Assembly: GCA_002354035.1 (NCBI GenBank)
Contig: DEKU01000064.1
Location: forward strand, 39,663 to 87,222
Direction: 5' to 3'
Length of the DNA stretch: 47,560 nucleotides
Source: Bacteroidales bacterium UBA2714
GTDB taxonomy: Bacteria > Bacteroidota > Bacteroidia > Bacteroidales > P3
Part shown: positions 40,560-47,560 of the stretch, piece by piece
How the letters are laid out: every line of letters starts with the position of its first letter
How positions within the stretch are numbered: the first letter of the stretch is position 1
Notes under the pieces: generated by a model
What the model was told of the DNA's origin: nothing
What the model saw: only the letters and a program-made list of their open reading frames with translations
Databases searched by the model: none
Translations under genes and position numbers: made by a program

Positions 40560-42731
40560 TTAGAGTTTCCGGTAGATGAAATCCGTCATCAGTTCATAGA
40601 GATTATAGCGTGTGTTGCCGCCATAAATACTGTGGTTTTTGTTCGGGTAAATGCGGAATTCAAACTGCTTTCCGGCCTTCTCCAAAGCCGTCACCATGTC
40701 GACTGCATTTTGGAAATGGACATTGTCGTCGCCCGTGCCGTGAACCAAGAGGTAGTTGCCTTTCAGCAGGTGGGCGAAATTCAGAGGCGAATTGTCGTCA
40801 TATCCTCTGGCATTGTCCTGCGGGCGCTGCAGGAATCGCTCGGTATAGATATTGTCATAGTAGCGCCAGGTTATGACCGGTGCCACGGCGATGGCACTCT
40901 TGAACACATCGTGGCCTTTCAATATGGAGAGGGTCGACAGGTAACCGCCAAAGCTCCAACCGAAAATACCTATCCGGCCTTCGTCTATCCAACTCTTCTT
41001 TCCAAACCAGCGGGCTGCCTCAACGGCGTCTTCACACTCCATCTTGCCCAGATTCTTGTAGGTCATCTTTTTGAAATGGGCTCCGCGTCCGCCCGTTCCG
41101 CGTCCGTCGAAACAAGCCACCACATACCCGTGCTGCGCCAGCATGTGGAACCAGTAGTAATCGCTATATCCATAGCTGTTGGTGACCTGCTGGTTGCCGG
41201 GGCCGCCATACACATAGAAGAACAACGGGTATTGCTTTGTCGAGTCGAAGTCGGGAGGCAGGATGATGTAGTAGTTCAGTTCTGTCCCCAGCGATGTGGT
41301 CAGCTTGCCAAAGGTTTTGTTGCCAACTCCATACTCCTTCATCCGTTGTTGCAAGTCGGCATTGTCCTGAAGGGTCTTCAGCAGCTTGCCGTTGCTGGCA
41401 TGGAGGGTATAGACCGGTGGGGTGTTCGCATCGGTGAATGTGCTGATGTAATACTTGCTCGTGGCGCTGAAACTGGCTCTGTACCATCCCTCCTTATCGC
41501 TCAACTTCTTTTTCTTCTTGCCCTTGAAATCAATGCAGTACAACTCACAATTGATGGGGGACGTCTCGTGCGACAAGTAATAAATCAGTCCAGCCTTCTC
41601 GTCCACCGAGCAGACCGACACCACGTCATAAAAGCCGTCGGTAATCTGACGCACCAGCTTCCCATTCAGGTCATACATATAGATGTGGTTGTAGCCGTTT
41701 TTCTCGCTGGTGAGCAGCATATTCTTCCCGTCTTTCAGGAACATCCAAGTGTCCGGCACCTCTACGTAGGCCTCATCCTCTTCCACATAAAGCGGACGAA
41801 TCTCGCCCGTGATGGCGTCGGCCGTCAGCAGTTCCATCTTGTCCTGCAAGCGGTTCATCCGCATCAGCGCCAGCACATTGGGGTTCTGCGTCCACTGCAT
41901 GCGGGGCATATACTGGTCGTTCTGGCTGCCGATGTTCAGCTTCAAGGTCTTCTGAGTCTCCAGGTCATACACCATCACATCCACCACCGAGTTGTCCTCA
42001 CCGGCTTTGGGATATTTGTAAGTGTAGTTCTCCGGGTACAGCTCGCCCCACATCTGCATCGAATACTGCTTCACACGGCTCTCGTCAAAGCGGTAGAAGG
42101 CTATCTTCTTGCTGTCCGGCGACCAATAGAACCCCCGGGTGATGCCGAATTCCTCTTCATACACCCAGTCCGTCGTGCCGTTGATAATCTCGTTGAATTT
42201 ACCATCGGTGGTGACGGCAGTCTCTTTCTTCGAACCCAGTGCCATCACATACAGGTTGTTATCTCTCACATAAGCCACCATCTTCCCATCGGGCGAGAAG
42301 GTGGTGAGCCGCTGTTTCCCTTCTTGGGTGATGCACTCCATGGTGCCGTCCTGCACATTGTAGATATAATAAGTGCTGACACCACTATGGCGGTAGATAG
42401 GCTCAAACTCGGCACTCAGCAACACCTTCGACTCATCGGACGAGAACTCATAAGACTCAATCGGGGGCAACGGGCGTGCTTTTTTCTTCATCGGGTCATT
42501 GAACGCACACACCACACCTATCTTCTCGCCGGTCTTGTAGCTGTATTTCTCAATTCCCGAACGGGTCAGCACACAATAATGCTCTCCATCCTGCATGGAC
42601 CGGATAGACGAGATACCGCGCGGGCTGAACGTGGCCCGCATCCATATATCTTCAAGCGTAATCTTTTTCTGCGCGGACACTGCTCCGCACACCGTCGCTA
42701 ATGTCAACACAACAGCAAGCAATTTTTTCAT
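40560..42731 (-). CDS. Dipeptidyl-peptidase IV (S9 family)
   Basis: The 723-residue protein is a prolyl dipeptidyl-peptidase that removes X-Pro dipeptides from peptide N-termini. It has a signal peptide (MKKLLAVVLTLATVCGAVSAQ). The N-terminal eight-bladed propeller (about 50-480) contains the substrate-clamping double Glu in WVYEEEFGI. The C-terminal alpha/beta hydrolase has the nucleophile Ser593 in FGWSFGGY, the Asp in HGTGDDNVHF (668/669) and the His in PNKNHSIYG (about 700). Length matches the Porphyromonas and Bacteroides enzymes, which act in the periplasm in peptide use. No promoter box is evident upstream; the pckA hairpin precedes it. Confidence 0.94.
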   Translation of the reverse strand: MKKLLAVVLTLATVCGAVSAQKKITLEDIWMRATFSPRGISSIRSMQDGEHYCVLTRSGIEKYSYKTGEKIGVVCAFNDPMKKKARPLPPIESYEFSSDESKVLLSAEFEPIYRHSGVSTYYIYNVQDGTMECITQEGKQRLTTFSPDGKMVAYVRDNNLYVMALGSKKETAVTTDGKFNEIINGTTDWVYEEEFGITRGFYWSPDSKKIAFYRFDESRVKQYSMQMWGELYPENYTYKYPKAGEDNSVVDVMVYDLETQKTLKLNIGSQNDQYMPRMQWTQNPNVLALMRMNRLQDKMELLTADAITGEIRPLYVEEDEAYVEVPDTWMFLKDGKNMLLTSEKNGYNHIYMYDLNGKLVRQITDGFYDVVSVCSVDEKAGLIYYLSHETSPINCELYCIDFKGKKKKKLSDKEGWYRASFSATSKYYISTFTDANTPPVYTLHASNGKLLKTLQDNADLQQRMKEYGVGNKTFGKLTTSLGTELNYYIILPPDFDSTKQYPLFFYVYGGPGNQQVTNSYGYSDYYWFHMLAQHGYVVACFDGRGTGGRGAHFKKMTYKNLGKMECEDAVEAARWFGKKSWIDEGRIGIFGWSFGGYLSTLSILKGHDVFKSAIAVAPVITWRYYDNIYTERFLQRPQDNARGYDDNSPLNFAHLLKGNYLLVHGTGDDNVHFQNAVDMVTALEKAGKQFEFRIYPNKNHSIYGGNTRYNLYELMTDFIYRKL

Positions 42732-42766
42732 ATCGTAAACAATCTTTAGTTAGTAGTACGGATAAA

Positions 42767-42825
42767 AGAATTGTGAATTGCCCACTGCAGGGTTTCTCCC
42801 ACCCCGCAACGCAATTCACAATTCT
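42767..42825 (-). terminator. Terminator of pckA
   Basis: AGAATTGTGAATTG pairs with CAATTCACAATTCT across a 31-nt loop. On the minus strand TTTTATCC follows the stem. Confidence 0.75.
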
Positions 42826-42838
42826 CTTTTATTCAATC

Positions 42839-44452
42839 TTACAACTTCGGGCCAGCCGAAACCAAAGCCTTGCCGGCTTCGTTGTAGGTGAACTTCTCAA
42901 AATTCTTGATGAATCGCGATGCAAGGTCTTTGGCCTTGATCTCCCACTCACAGGCACAGCCGTAGGTGTCGCGCGGGTCGAGAATCTTTGTGTCCACACC
43001 GGGCAGCGCCGTGGGCACCTCAAAGTCGAAATAGGGAATCTTCTTGGTGGGTGCTTTCTCTATCGACCCGTCAAGAATGGCGTCGATAATGCCACGGGTG
43101 TCTTTGATGGAGATACGCTTGCCCGTGCCGTTCCAACCAGTGTTCACCAGATAAGCTTTGGCGCCACTCTTTTCCATGCGTTTCACCAGCTCTTCGGCAT
43201 ACTTGGTGGGGTGCAGCTCCAGAAAAGCCTGACCGAAACAAGCGCTGAAAGTAGGTGTAGGCTCGGTGATGCCACGCTCCGTTCCGGCCAGCTTGGCGGT
43301 GAATCCACTCAAGAAATAGTACTTGCACTGGTCGGGAGTGAGAATACTGACAGGAGGCAGCACTCCGAAAGCATCGGCGCTGAGGAAAATCACATTCTTG
43401 GCAGCCGGAGCAGCCGAGATAGGACGCACAATGTTCTCGATGTGGTCGATAGGATAGCTCACGCGTGTATTCTCGGTGACGCTCTTGTCGGCGAAATCGA
43501 TCTTGCCGTTCTCGGCCACTGTCACATTCTCCAACAGCGCGTTGCGGCGGATAGCGTTATAAATGTCGGGCTCGCTCTCCTTGTCCAGATTGATAACCTT
43601 GGCATAGCAGCCACCCTCAAAATTGAACACTCCTTCGTCGTCCCAGCCGTGCTCGTCGTCGCCGATAAGCAGGCGCTTGGGGTCGGTCGACAGGGTGGTC
43701 TTGCCCGTGCCGCTCAGTCCGAAGAAAATGGCGGTGTTCTTGCCTTCCATATCGGTGTTGGCCGAGCAGTGCATGGCGGCAATACCCTGCAAAGGCAGGT
43801 AATAGTTCATCATGCTGAACATACCCTTCTTCATCTCGCCGCCGTACCAAGTGTTCAGAATCACCTGCTCACGGCTCGTAATGTTGAAAGCCACACATGT
43901 CTCGCTGTTCAGGCCCAGCTCCTTATAGTTCTCCACCTTGGCCTTGCTGGCGGTGTAGACCGTGAAATTAGGCTCGAAACTCTTCAGCTCCTCCTCGGTA
44001 GGTTTGATGAACATATTGCGCACAAAATGAGCCTGCCATGCCACCTCCATGATAAACCTCACGGCCATACGGGTGTCCTTGTTGGCTCCGCAAAAAGCGT
44101 CCACCACAAAAAGCTCTTTGCCGCTCAGCTCTTTCTTGGCCAGCGCTCTCATCTGCTTCCACACCTCCTCGCTCATCGGGTGATTGTCGTTCGGATATTC
44201 CGGTGAGGTCCACCACACCGTATTTTTCGAGTTCTCGTCCATGACGATATACTTATCCTTAGGCGAGCGTCCGGTGTAGATACCGGTCATCACGTTGATA
44301 GCATCCAGCTCCGTCAGTTGGCCTTTGTCATAGCCCGTCAGGCTGGGGTCCATCTCCATCTGGAATAGCTCCTCGTAAGAGGGGTTATAGTGGATAGTAC
44401 TGACGCCTTCAATACCAAGGCGTTCGAGATCTTGTCTAATTTTATCAGTCAT
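42839..44452 (-). CDS. pckA: Phosphoenolpyruvate carboxykinase (ATP)
   Basis: The 537-residue protein interconverts oxaloacetate plus ATP and PEP plus CO2 plus ADP. In anaerobic Bacteroidota it usually runs in the carboxylating direction towards succinate. The phosphate loop GLSGTGKTTLS (245-255), the metal-binding LLIGDDEHGWDDEG (261-274), the oxaloacetate-binding IYTGRSPKDKYIV (58-70) and the FGLSG context all fit the ATP-dependent class. Length is normal and no key residue is missing. It lies just downstream of ppdK but is separated by a strong terminator, so it probably has its own promoter, although none is obvious. Together the pair forms the PEP-pyruvate-oxaloacetate node. Confidence 0.96.
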   Translation of the reverse strand: MTDKIRQDLERLGIEGVSTIHYNPSYEELFQMEMDPSLTGYDKGQLTELDAINVMTGIYTGRSPKDKYIVMDENSKNTVWWTSPEYPNDNHPMSEEVWKQMRALAKKELSGKELFVVDAFCGANKDTRMAVRFIMEVAWQAHFVRNMFIKPTEEELKSFEPNFTVYTASKAKVENYKELGLNSETCVAFNITSREQVILNTWYGGEMKKGMFSMMNYYLPLQGIAAMHCSANTDMEGKNTAIFFGLSGTGKTTLSTDPKRLLIGDDEHGWDDEGVFNFEGGCYAKVINLDKESEPDIYNAIRRNALLENVTVAENGKIDFADKSVTENTRVSYPIDHIENIVRPISAAPAAKNVIFLSADAFGVLPPVSILTPDQCKYYFLSGFTAKLAGTERGITEPTPTFSACFGQAFLELHPTKYAEELVKRMEKSGAKAYLVNTGWNGTGKRISIKDTRGIIDAILDGSIEKAPTKKIPYFDFEVPTALPGVDTKILDPRDTYGCACEWEIKAKDLASRFIKNFEKFTYNEAGKALVSAGPKL

Positions 44453-44475
44453 AATTTATCTATTTTGATTAGTAA

Positions 44476-44506
44476 AAATCCCTGACACAAATCGTGTCAG
44501 GGATTT
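44476..44506 (-). terminator. Rho-independent terminator of ppdK
   Basis: AAATCCCTGACAC pairs perfectly with GTGTCAGGGATTT across a 5-nt loop and is followed on the minus strand by TTTAC. It separates ppdK from pckA. Confidence 0.85.
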
Positions 44507-44519
44507 GAGATTCGTACTA

Positions 44520-47291
44520 TTATTTTTCGCGGGCCTCTTTAATTGCCGCCTGAGCTGCTGCCAGGCGAGCCACCGGCACACGGAACGGGCTGCAACTGAC
44601 GTAGTTCATTCCATTCTTATAGAAGAACTCGGCAGCTGTCGGGTCGCCGCCATGCTCGCCGCACACTCCGCACTTCAGTGCCGGACGGGTGCTGCGGCCA
44701 CGCTCAATGCCTATCTTCACCAGCTCGCCCACGCATTCACGGTCGAAGTTGTTGAACGGGTCGGCGGGAATAATCTTCTCGTCAACGTATGTCTTGACGA
44801 TAGCGTTCACATCGTCGCGGCTGAATCCGAAGGTCATCTGGGTCAGGTCGTTGGTGCCGAAGCTGAAGAACTCGGCCACCTCGGCAATCTGGTTGGCCAC
44901 CAGCGCTGCACGCGGTATTTCAATCATCGTGCCGAACTTATAAGTGAACTCTATGCCGTATTTCTCTTCCACCTCTTTCTTCACCTTGTCGGCGATGCGC
45001 TTCTGGTTGTGCAACTCGGCTGCATTGATGGTCAGGGGCACCATGATTTCGAGCATGGGGTTGAAGCCCTCCTTCATCAGTTCGACCGTGGCGCTGAACA
45101 GGGCGCGGAACTGGGTGGCAGTGATTTCGGGATAGATGATGCCCAGACGCACACCGCGCAGACCCATCATCGGGTTCACCTCGTGCATGCTCTCAATGCG
45201 GGCATGGAGAGCCTCATAGCTCAAGCCGCGGGCCTTGGCCACCTCGCGCTGTTTCTCCTCGGTCTGAGGCACAAACTCATGCAGCGGGGGGTCCATCAGG
45301 CGGAAGGTGAGAGGCTTGCCGTCCATCACCTTCAGCGTGCCCTTGGCGCTCTCCTTGATATAAGGCTCCAGCTCGGCCAACGCGGCCACACGGGCCTCAA
45401 GCGAGTCGGCCAGAATCATGTTGCGCAGTTTCTCTAACGGCACCTCGCTGTTCTCGCCATAGAACATGTGCTCAATACGGAACAGGCCGATACCTTCAGC
45501 TCCGAAATCGATAGCCTTTTGGGCATCGATAGGATTGTCGGCATTGGTGCGGACACCCATCTTGCGATACTTGTCAACAATCTTCATCAGCTCCTGGAAC
45601 AGGGGATTCTCGGTGGCGTTGATCATCTTCACCTCCTCGTCATACACCCAGCCCTTCGAACCGTTCAGGCTCAGCAGGTCGCCCTCGTGGAACAGCTTGC
45701 CGTTGATGGTGACAGTGTTGTTCTCTTCCACGTTGACACGTTTCTTGCCGTAGGCGTCGGTGCTCACGCTGGCTTGGTCCTTGCCAATCTCAACGGCGTC
45801 GCAACCCACAATGCAGCACTTGCCCCAACCGCGGGCCACCAGTGCGGCGTGCGAGGTCATACCGCCACGGGCGGTCAGGATGCCGTCGGCAGCGCGCATA
45901 CCCTCCACATCCTCGGGGTTCGTCTCCTCGCGCACCAGGATATTCTTGATGCCGGCAGCCTGATACTCCTTGGCCTTCTCGCTCGAAAGGGCTATCACAC
46001 CCACTGCGCCTCCGGGGCCTGCGGGCAGACCCTTGGCAATGACGGTGTGCTTCTTCTCGTCTGCGCTGTCCAGAATGGGGTGCAGCAGCTCGTCCAGCTG
46101 GGCGGGGCTGATGCGCATCACCACCTCGCTCTCGTCAATCAAGCCCTCTTTCAGCATGTCCATAGCCATGGTCAGGGCAGCCACGCCGGTGCGTTTGCCC
46201 ACGCGGCACTGCAGCATATACAGCTTGCCGTCCTGAATGGTGAACTCGATATCCAGCATGTCGTGGAAATTCTTCTCGAGGGTGGCGCGGATGTCGCACA
46301 ATTCTTTATAAGTCTCGGGCATCAGCTCCTGCATCGAGTGCATGTGCTTGTTCTGCTCGTTCTTCGTATCGTCGTTGAGGGGGTTGGGGGTGCGGATACC
46401 GGCCACCACGTCCTCGCCCTGGGCATTGATAAGCCACTCGCCGTAGAACTGGTTGTCGCCCGTGGCGGGATTGCGGGTGAAGGCTACGCCCGTGGCGCTG
46501 TTGTCGCCCATGTTGCCGAACACCATGGCCTGCACATTGACGGCGGTGCCCCAATCGTCGGGAATGCCCTCAATCTTGCGGTAGCTCACAGCCTTCTTGC
46601 CATTCCAGCTCTTGAACACAGCCTTGATACCACCTTCCATCTGGGCCTTGGCATCGTCGGGGAACTCCACGCCCAACACCTCTTTCACCTTAGCCTTGAA
46701 GTCTTCGGCCAGTTTCTTCAGGTCGTCGGCCGTGAGCTCAGTGTCGCTCTTATAGTTATGCTGAGCCTTATACTCGTCCAGCATGTCATCTAACTGCTTG
46801 CGGATGCCCTTGCCGTCAGCGGGCTCAATGCCCTCGCTCTTCTCCATCACCACATCGGCATACATCATGATGAGACGGCGATAAGAGTCGTAAACAAAGC
46901 GGGGGTTGTTCGTTTTCTTCAACATACCGGGGATGGTCTTGGACGAAAGGCCGATGTTCAGCACCGTGTCCATCATGCCGGGCATGGAACTGCGGGCACC
47001 CGAGCGGCAGCTCACCAGCAGGGGGTTCTCGGCATCGTCATACTTCATGCCCATCAGTTTCTCCACGTTGGCCATACCCTTCCACACCTCGTCCATCAGG
47101 CCGGCGGGCAGCTGGCAGTTGTTGTCATAGTATGCAGTGCAACATTCTGTGGTGATAGTTAAACCAGCAGGAACAGGAAGTCCCAGCAAGCACATTTCTG
47201 CCAAGTTGGCACCTTTTCCGCCGAGCAGATTCTTCATGTCGGCTTTTCCCTCGGCAGTCTTGCCGCCAAACGTGTAAACAAATTTAGTCAT
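44520..47291 (-). CDS. ppdK: Pyruvate, phosphate dikinase
   Basis: The 923-residue protein interconverts PEP, AMP and pyrophosphate with pyruvate, ATP and phosphate. The N-terminal ATP-grasp domain starts FVYTFGGKTAEGKADMKNLLGGKGANLAEM and includes VSCRSGARSSMPGMMDTVLN. The swivelling phosphohistidine domain has GGMTSHAALVARG with His481 as the phosphate carrier. The C-terminal TIM barrel has MMGLRGVRLG, FGTNDLTQMTFGFSRDD and the catalytic Cys in CGVCGEHGGDP. All key residues are present. The enzyme links glycolysis to pyrophosphate metabolism and works beside pckA. A TATTTTTG box is 36 bp upstream and a terminator follows, so it is a single-gene unit. Confidence 0.96.
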   Translation of the reverse strand: MTKFVYTFGGKTAEGKADMKNLLGGKGANLAEMCLLGLPVPAGLTITTECCTAYYDNNCQLPAGLMDEVWKGMANVEKLMGMKYDDAENPLLVSCRSGARSSMPGMMDTVLNIGLSSKTIPGMLKKTNNPRFVYDSYRRLIMMYADVVMEKSEGIEPADGKGIRKQLDDMLDEYKAQHNYKSDTELTADDLKKLAEDFKAKVKEVLGVEFPDDAKAQMEGGIKAVFKSWNGKKAVSYRKIEGIPDDWGTAVNVQAMVFGNMGDNSATGVAFTRNPATGDNQFYGEWLINAQGEDVVAGIRTPNPLNDDTKNEQNKHMHSMQELMPETYKELCDIRATLEKNFHDMLDIEFTIQDGKLYMLQCRVGKRTGVAALTMAMDMLKEGLIDESEVVMRISPAQLDELLHPILDSADEKKHTVIAKGLPAGPGGAVGVIALSSEKAKEYQAAGIKNILVREETNPEDVEGMRAADGILTARGGMTSHAALVARGWGKCCIVGCDAVEIGKDQASVSTDAYGKKRVNVEENNTVTINGKLFHEGDLLSLNGSKGWVYDEEVKMINATENPLFQELMKIVDKYRKMGVRTNADNPIDAQKAIDFGAEGIGLFRIEHMFYGENSEVPLEKLRNMILADSLEARVAALAELEPYIKESAKGTLKVMDGKPLTFRLMDPPLHEFVPQTEEKQREVAKARGLSYEALHARIESMHEVNPMMGLRGVRLGIIYPEITATQFRALFSATVELMKEGFNPMLEIMVPLTINAAELHNQKRIADKVKKEVEEKYGIEFTYKFGTMIEIPRAALVANQIAEVAEFFSFGTNDLTQMTFGFSRDDVNAIVKTYVDEKIIPADPFNNFDRECVGELVKIGIERGRSTRPALKCGVCGEHGGDPTAAEFFYKNGMNYVSCSPFRVPVARLAAAQAAIKEAREK

Positions 47292-47326
47292 ACTCTACTT
47301 ATTTATAATACTCATAATTGAAAATG

Positions 47327-47334
47327 CAAAAATA
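47327..47334 (-). promoter_or_regulatory. -7 promoter box of ppdK
   Basis: The minus strand reads TATTTTTGCATTT, an exact TAnnTTTG match 36 bp before the ATG. Beyond it, 47335-47560 shows no gene; it is AT-rich, then C-rich at the window edge. Confidence 0.65.
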
Positions 47335-47560
47335 CGAATTTATTTTTAATAATTCGGGGCAAACATCCACTTCACCATAAATTTTAACAATCACCATTAA
47401 CACATATCCATGCAATCCAACACTTTAAGGCAAAAACAAAGTTAATAAAAAACCCTTTCACCTCCTCCGTCCCGCACCTCCAAACCCCACCTAAGCCCCC
47501 TGACGCATAGCCGTTGAGGTCTTCCGCCGTCGGCCGAGCCGCCCTCCTCCCCCACCCCTC

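Noticed and set aside
40632..42701. 689-residue open frame on the plus strand
   Set aside because: It is antisense to dipeptidyl-peptidase IV and shows no domain.
45468..46793. 441-residue open frame on the plus strand
   Set aside because: It is antisense to ppdK and has the composition of a reversed coding strand.

Overview
The window looks like chromosomal DNA from a member of the order Bacteroidales (phylum Bacteroidota). The evidence is TAnnTTTG-type -7 promoter boxes ahead of many genes, lipoproteins and signal peptides of Bacteroidota type, a type IX secretion (T9SS) C-terminal sorting domain, a DUF2723 membrane protein, a dipeptidyl-peptidase IV, and ATP-type PEP carboxykinase next to pyruvate phosphate dikinase. 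T9SS cargo argues against the common gut Bacteroides species and for another Bacteroidales lineage; I cannot name the genus. Coding regions are GC-rich by eye, and a few islands are clearly AT-richer: a Septu-like pair, part of a restriction enzyme, and one secreted protein.

Layout. 1-860 is a dense cluster of palindromic repeats, including a ~334-bp tandem duplication. 878-4872 (minus) holds parC and a glycosyltransferase. 5355-9039 (minus) holds ygiQ preceded by a two-gene Septu-like defence module (ATPase plus HNH protein). 9099-9818 is a beta-barrel-like lipoprotein. 10045-19719 (plus) is a redox-flavoured accessory cluster. It starts with an AraC-family regulator and continues with a truncated SDR remnant, an NTF2-like protein, DUF362, flavodoxin, an acyltransferase and an aldo/keto reductase. 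A second repeat cluster follows, then an amidohydrolase-ABM fusion, a cupin-CMD fusion, an Isf-like flavoprotein and an acyl-ACP thioesterase. Several members of normally cytoplasmic families carry export signals here.

19791-24719 (minus) encodes a single-polypeptide (type ISP-like) restriction-modification enzyme. Just upstream on the same strand is a ~280-nt rod-shaped noncoding RNA with its own promoter and terminator, which resembles 6S RNA. 25261-27302 is a translationally coupled outer-membrane protein and S41 peptidase pair, followed by a third cluster of the same repeats (27451-28085). 28673-35754 reads as one long minus-strand operon: arginine deiminase, DUF2723 protein, a small basic protein, an isolated atpB and pgk. 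36045-39087 holds two secreted proteins, one with a T9SS sorting domain, behind a decayed gene fragment. 39780-47291 holds an outer-membrane beta-barrel, DPP IV, pckA and ppdK; the last two form a PEP/pyruvate/oxaloacetate node.

The strongest candidates for new biology are: (1) the composite three-class hairpin repeat family, whose arms vary in a compensatory way across three clusters; (2) the 6S-like RNA upstream of the restriction gene; (3) the AraC-controlled, export-tagged redox cluster with paired direct-repeat operators; and (4) the orphan atpB in an arginine deiminase-to-pgk operon.
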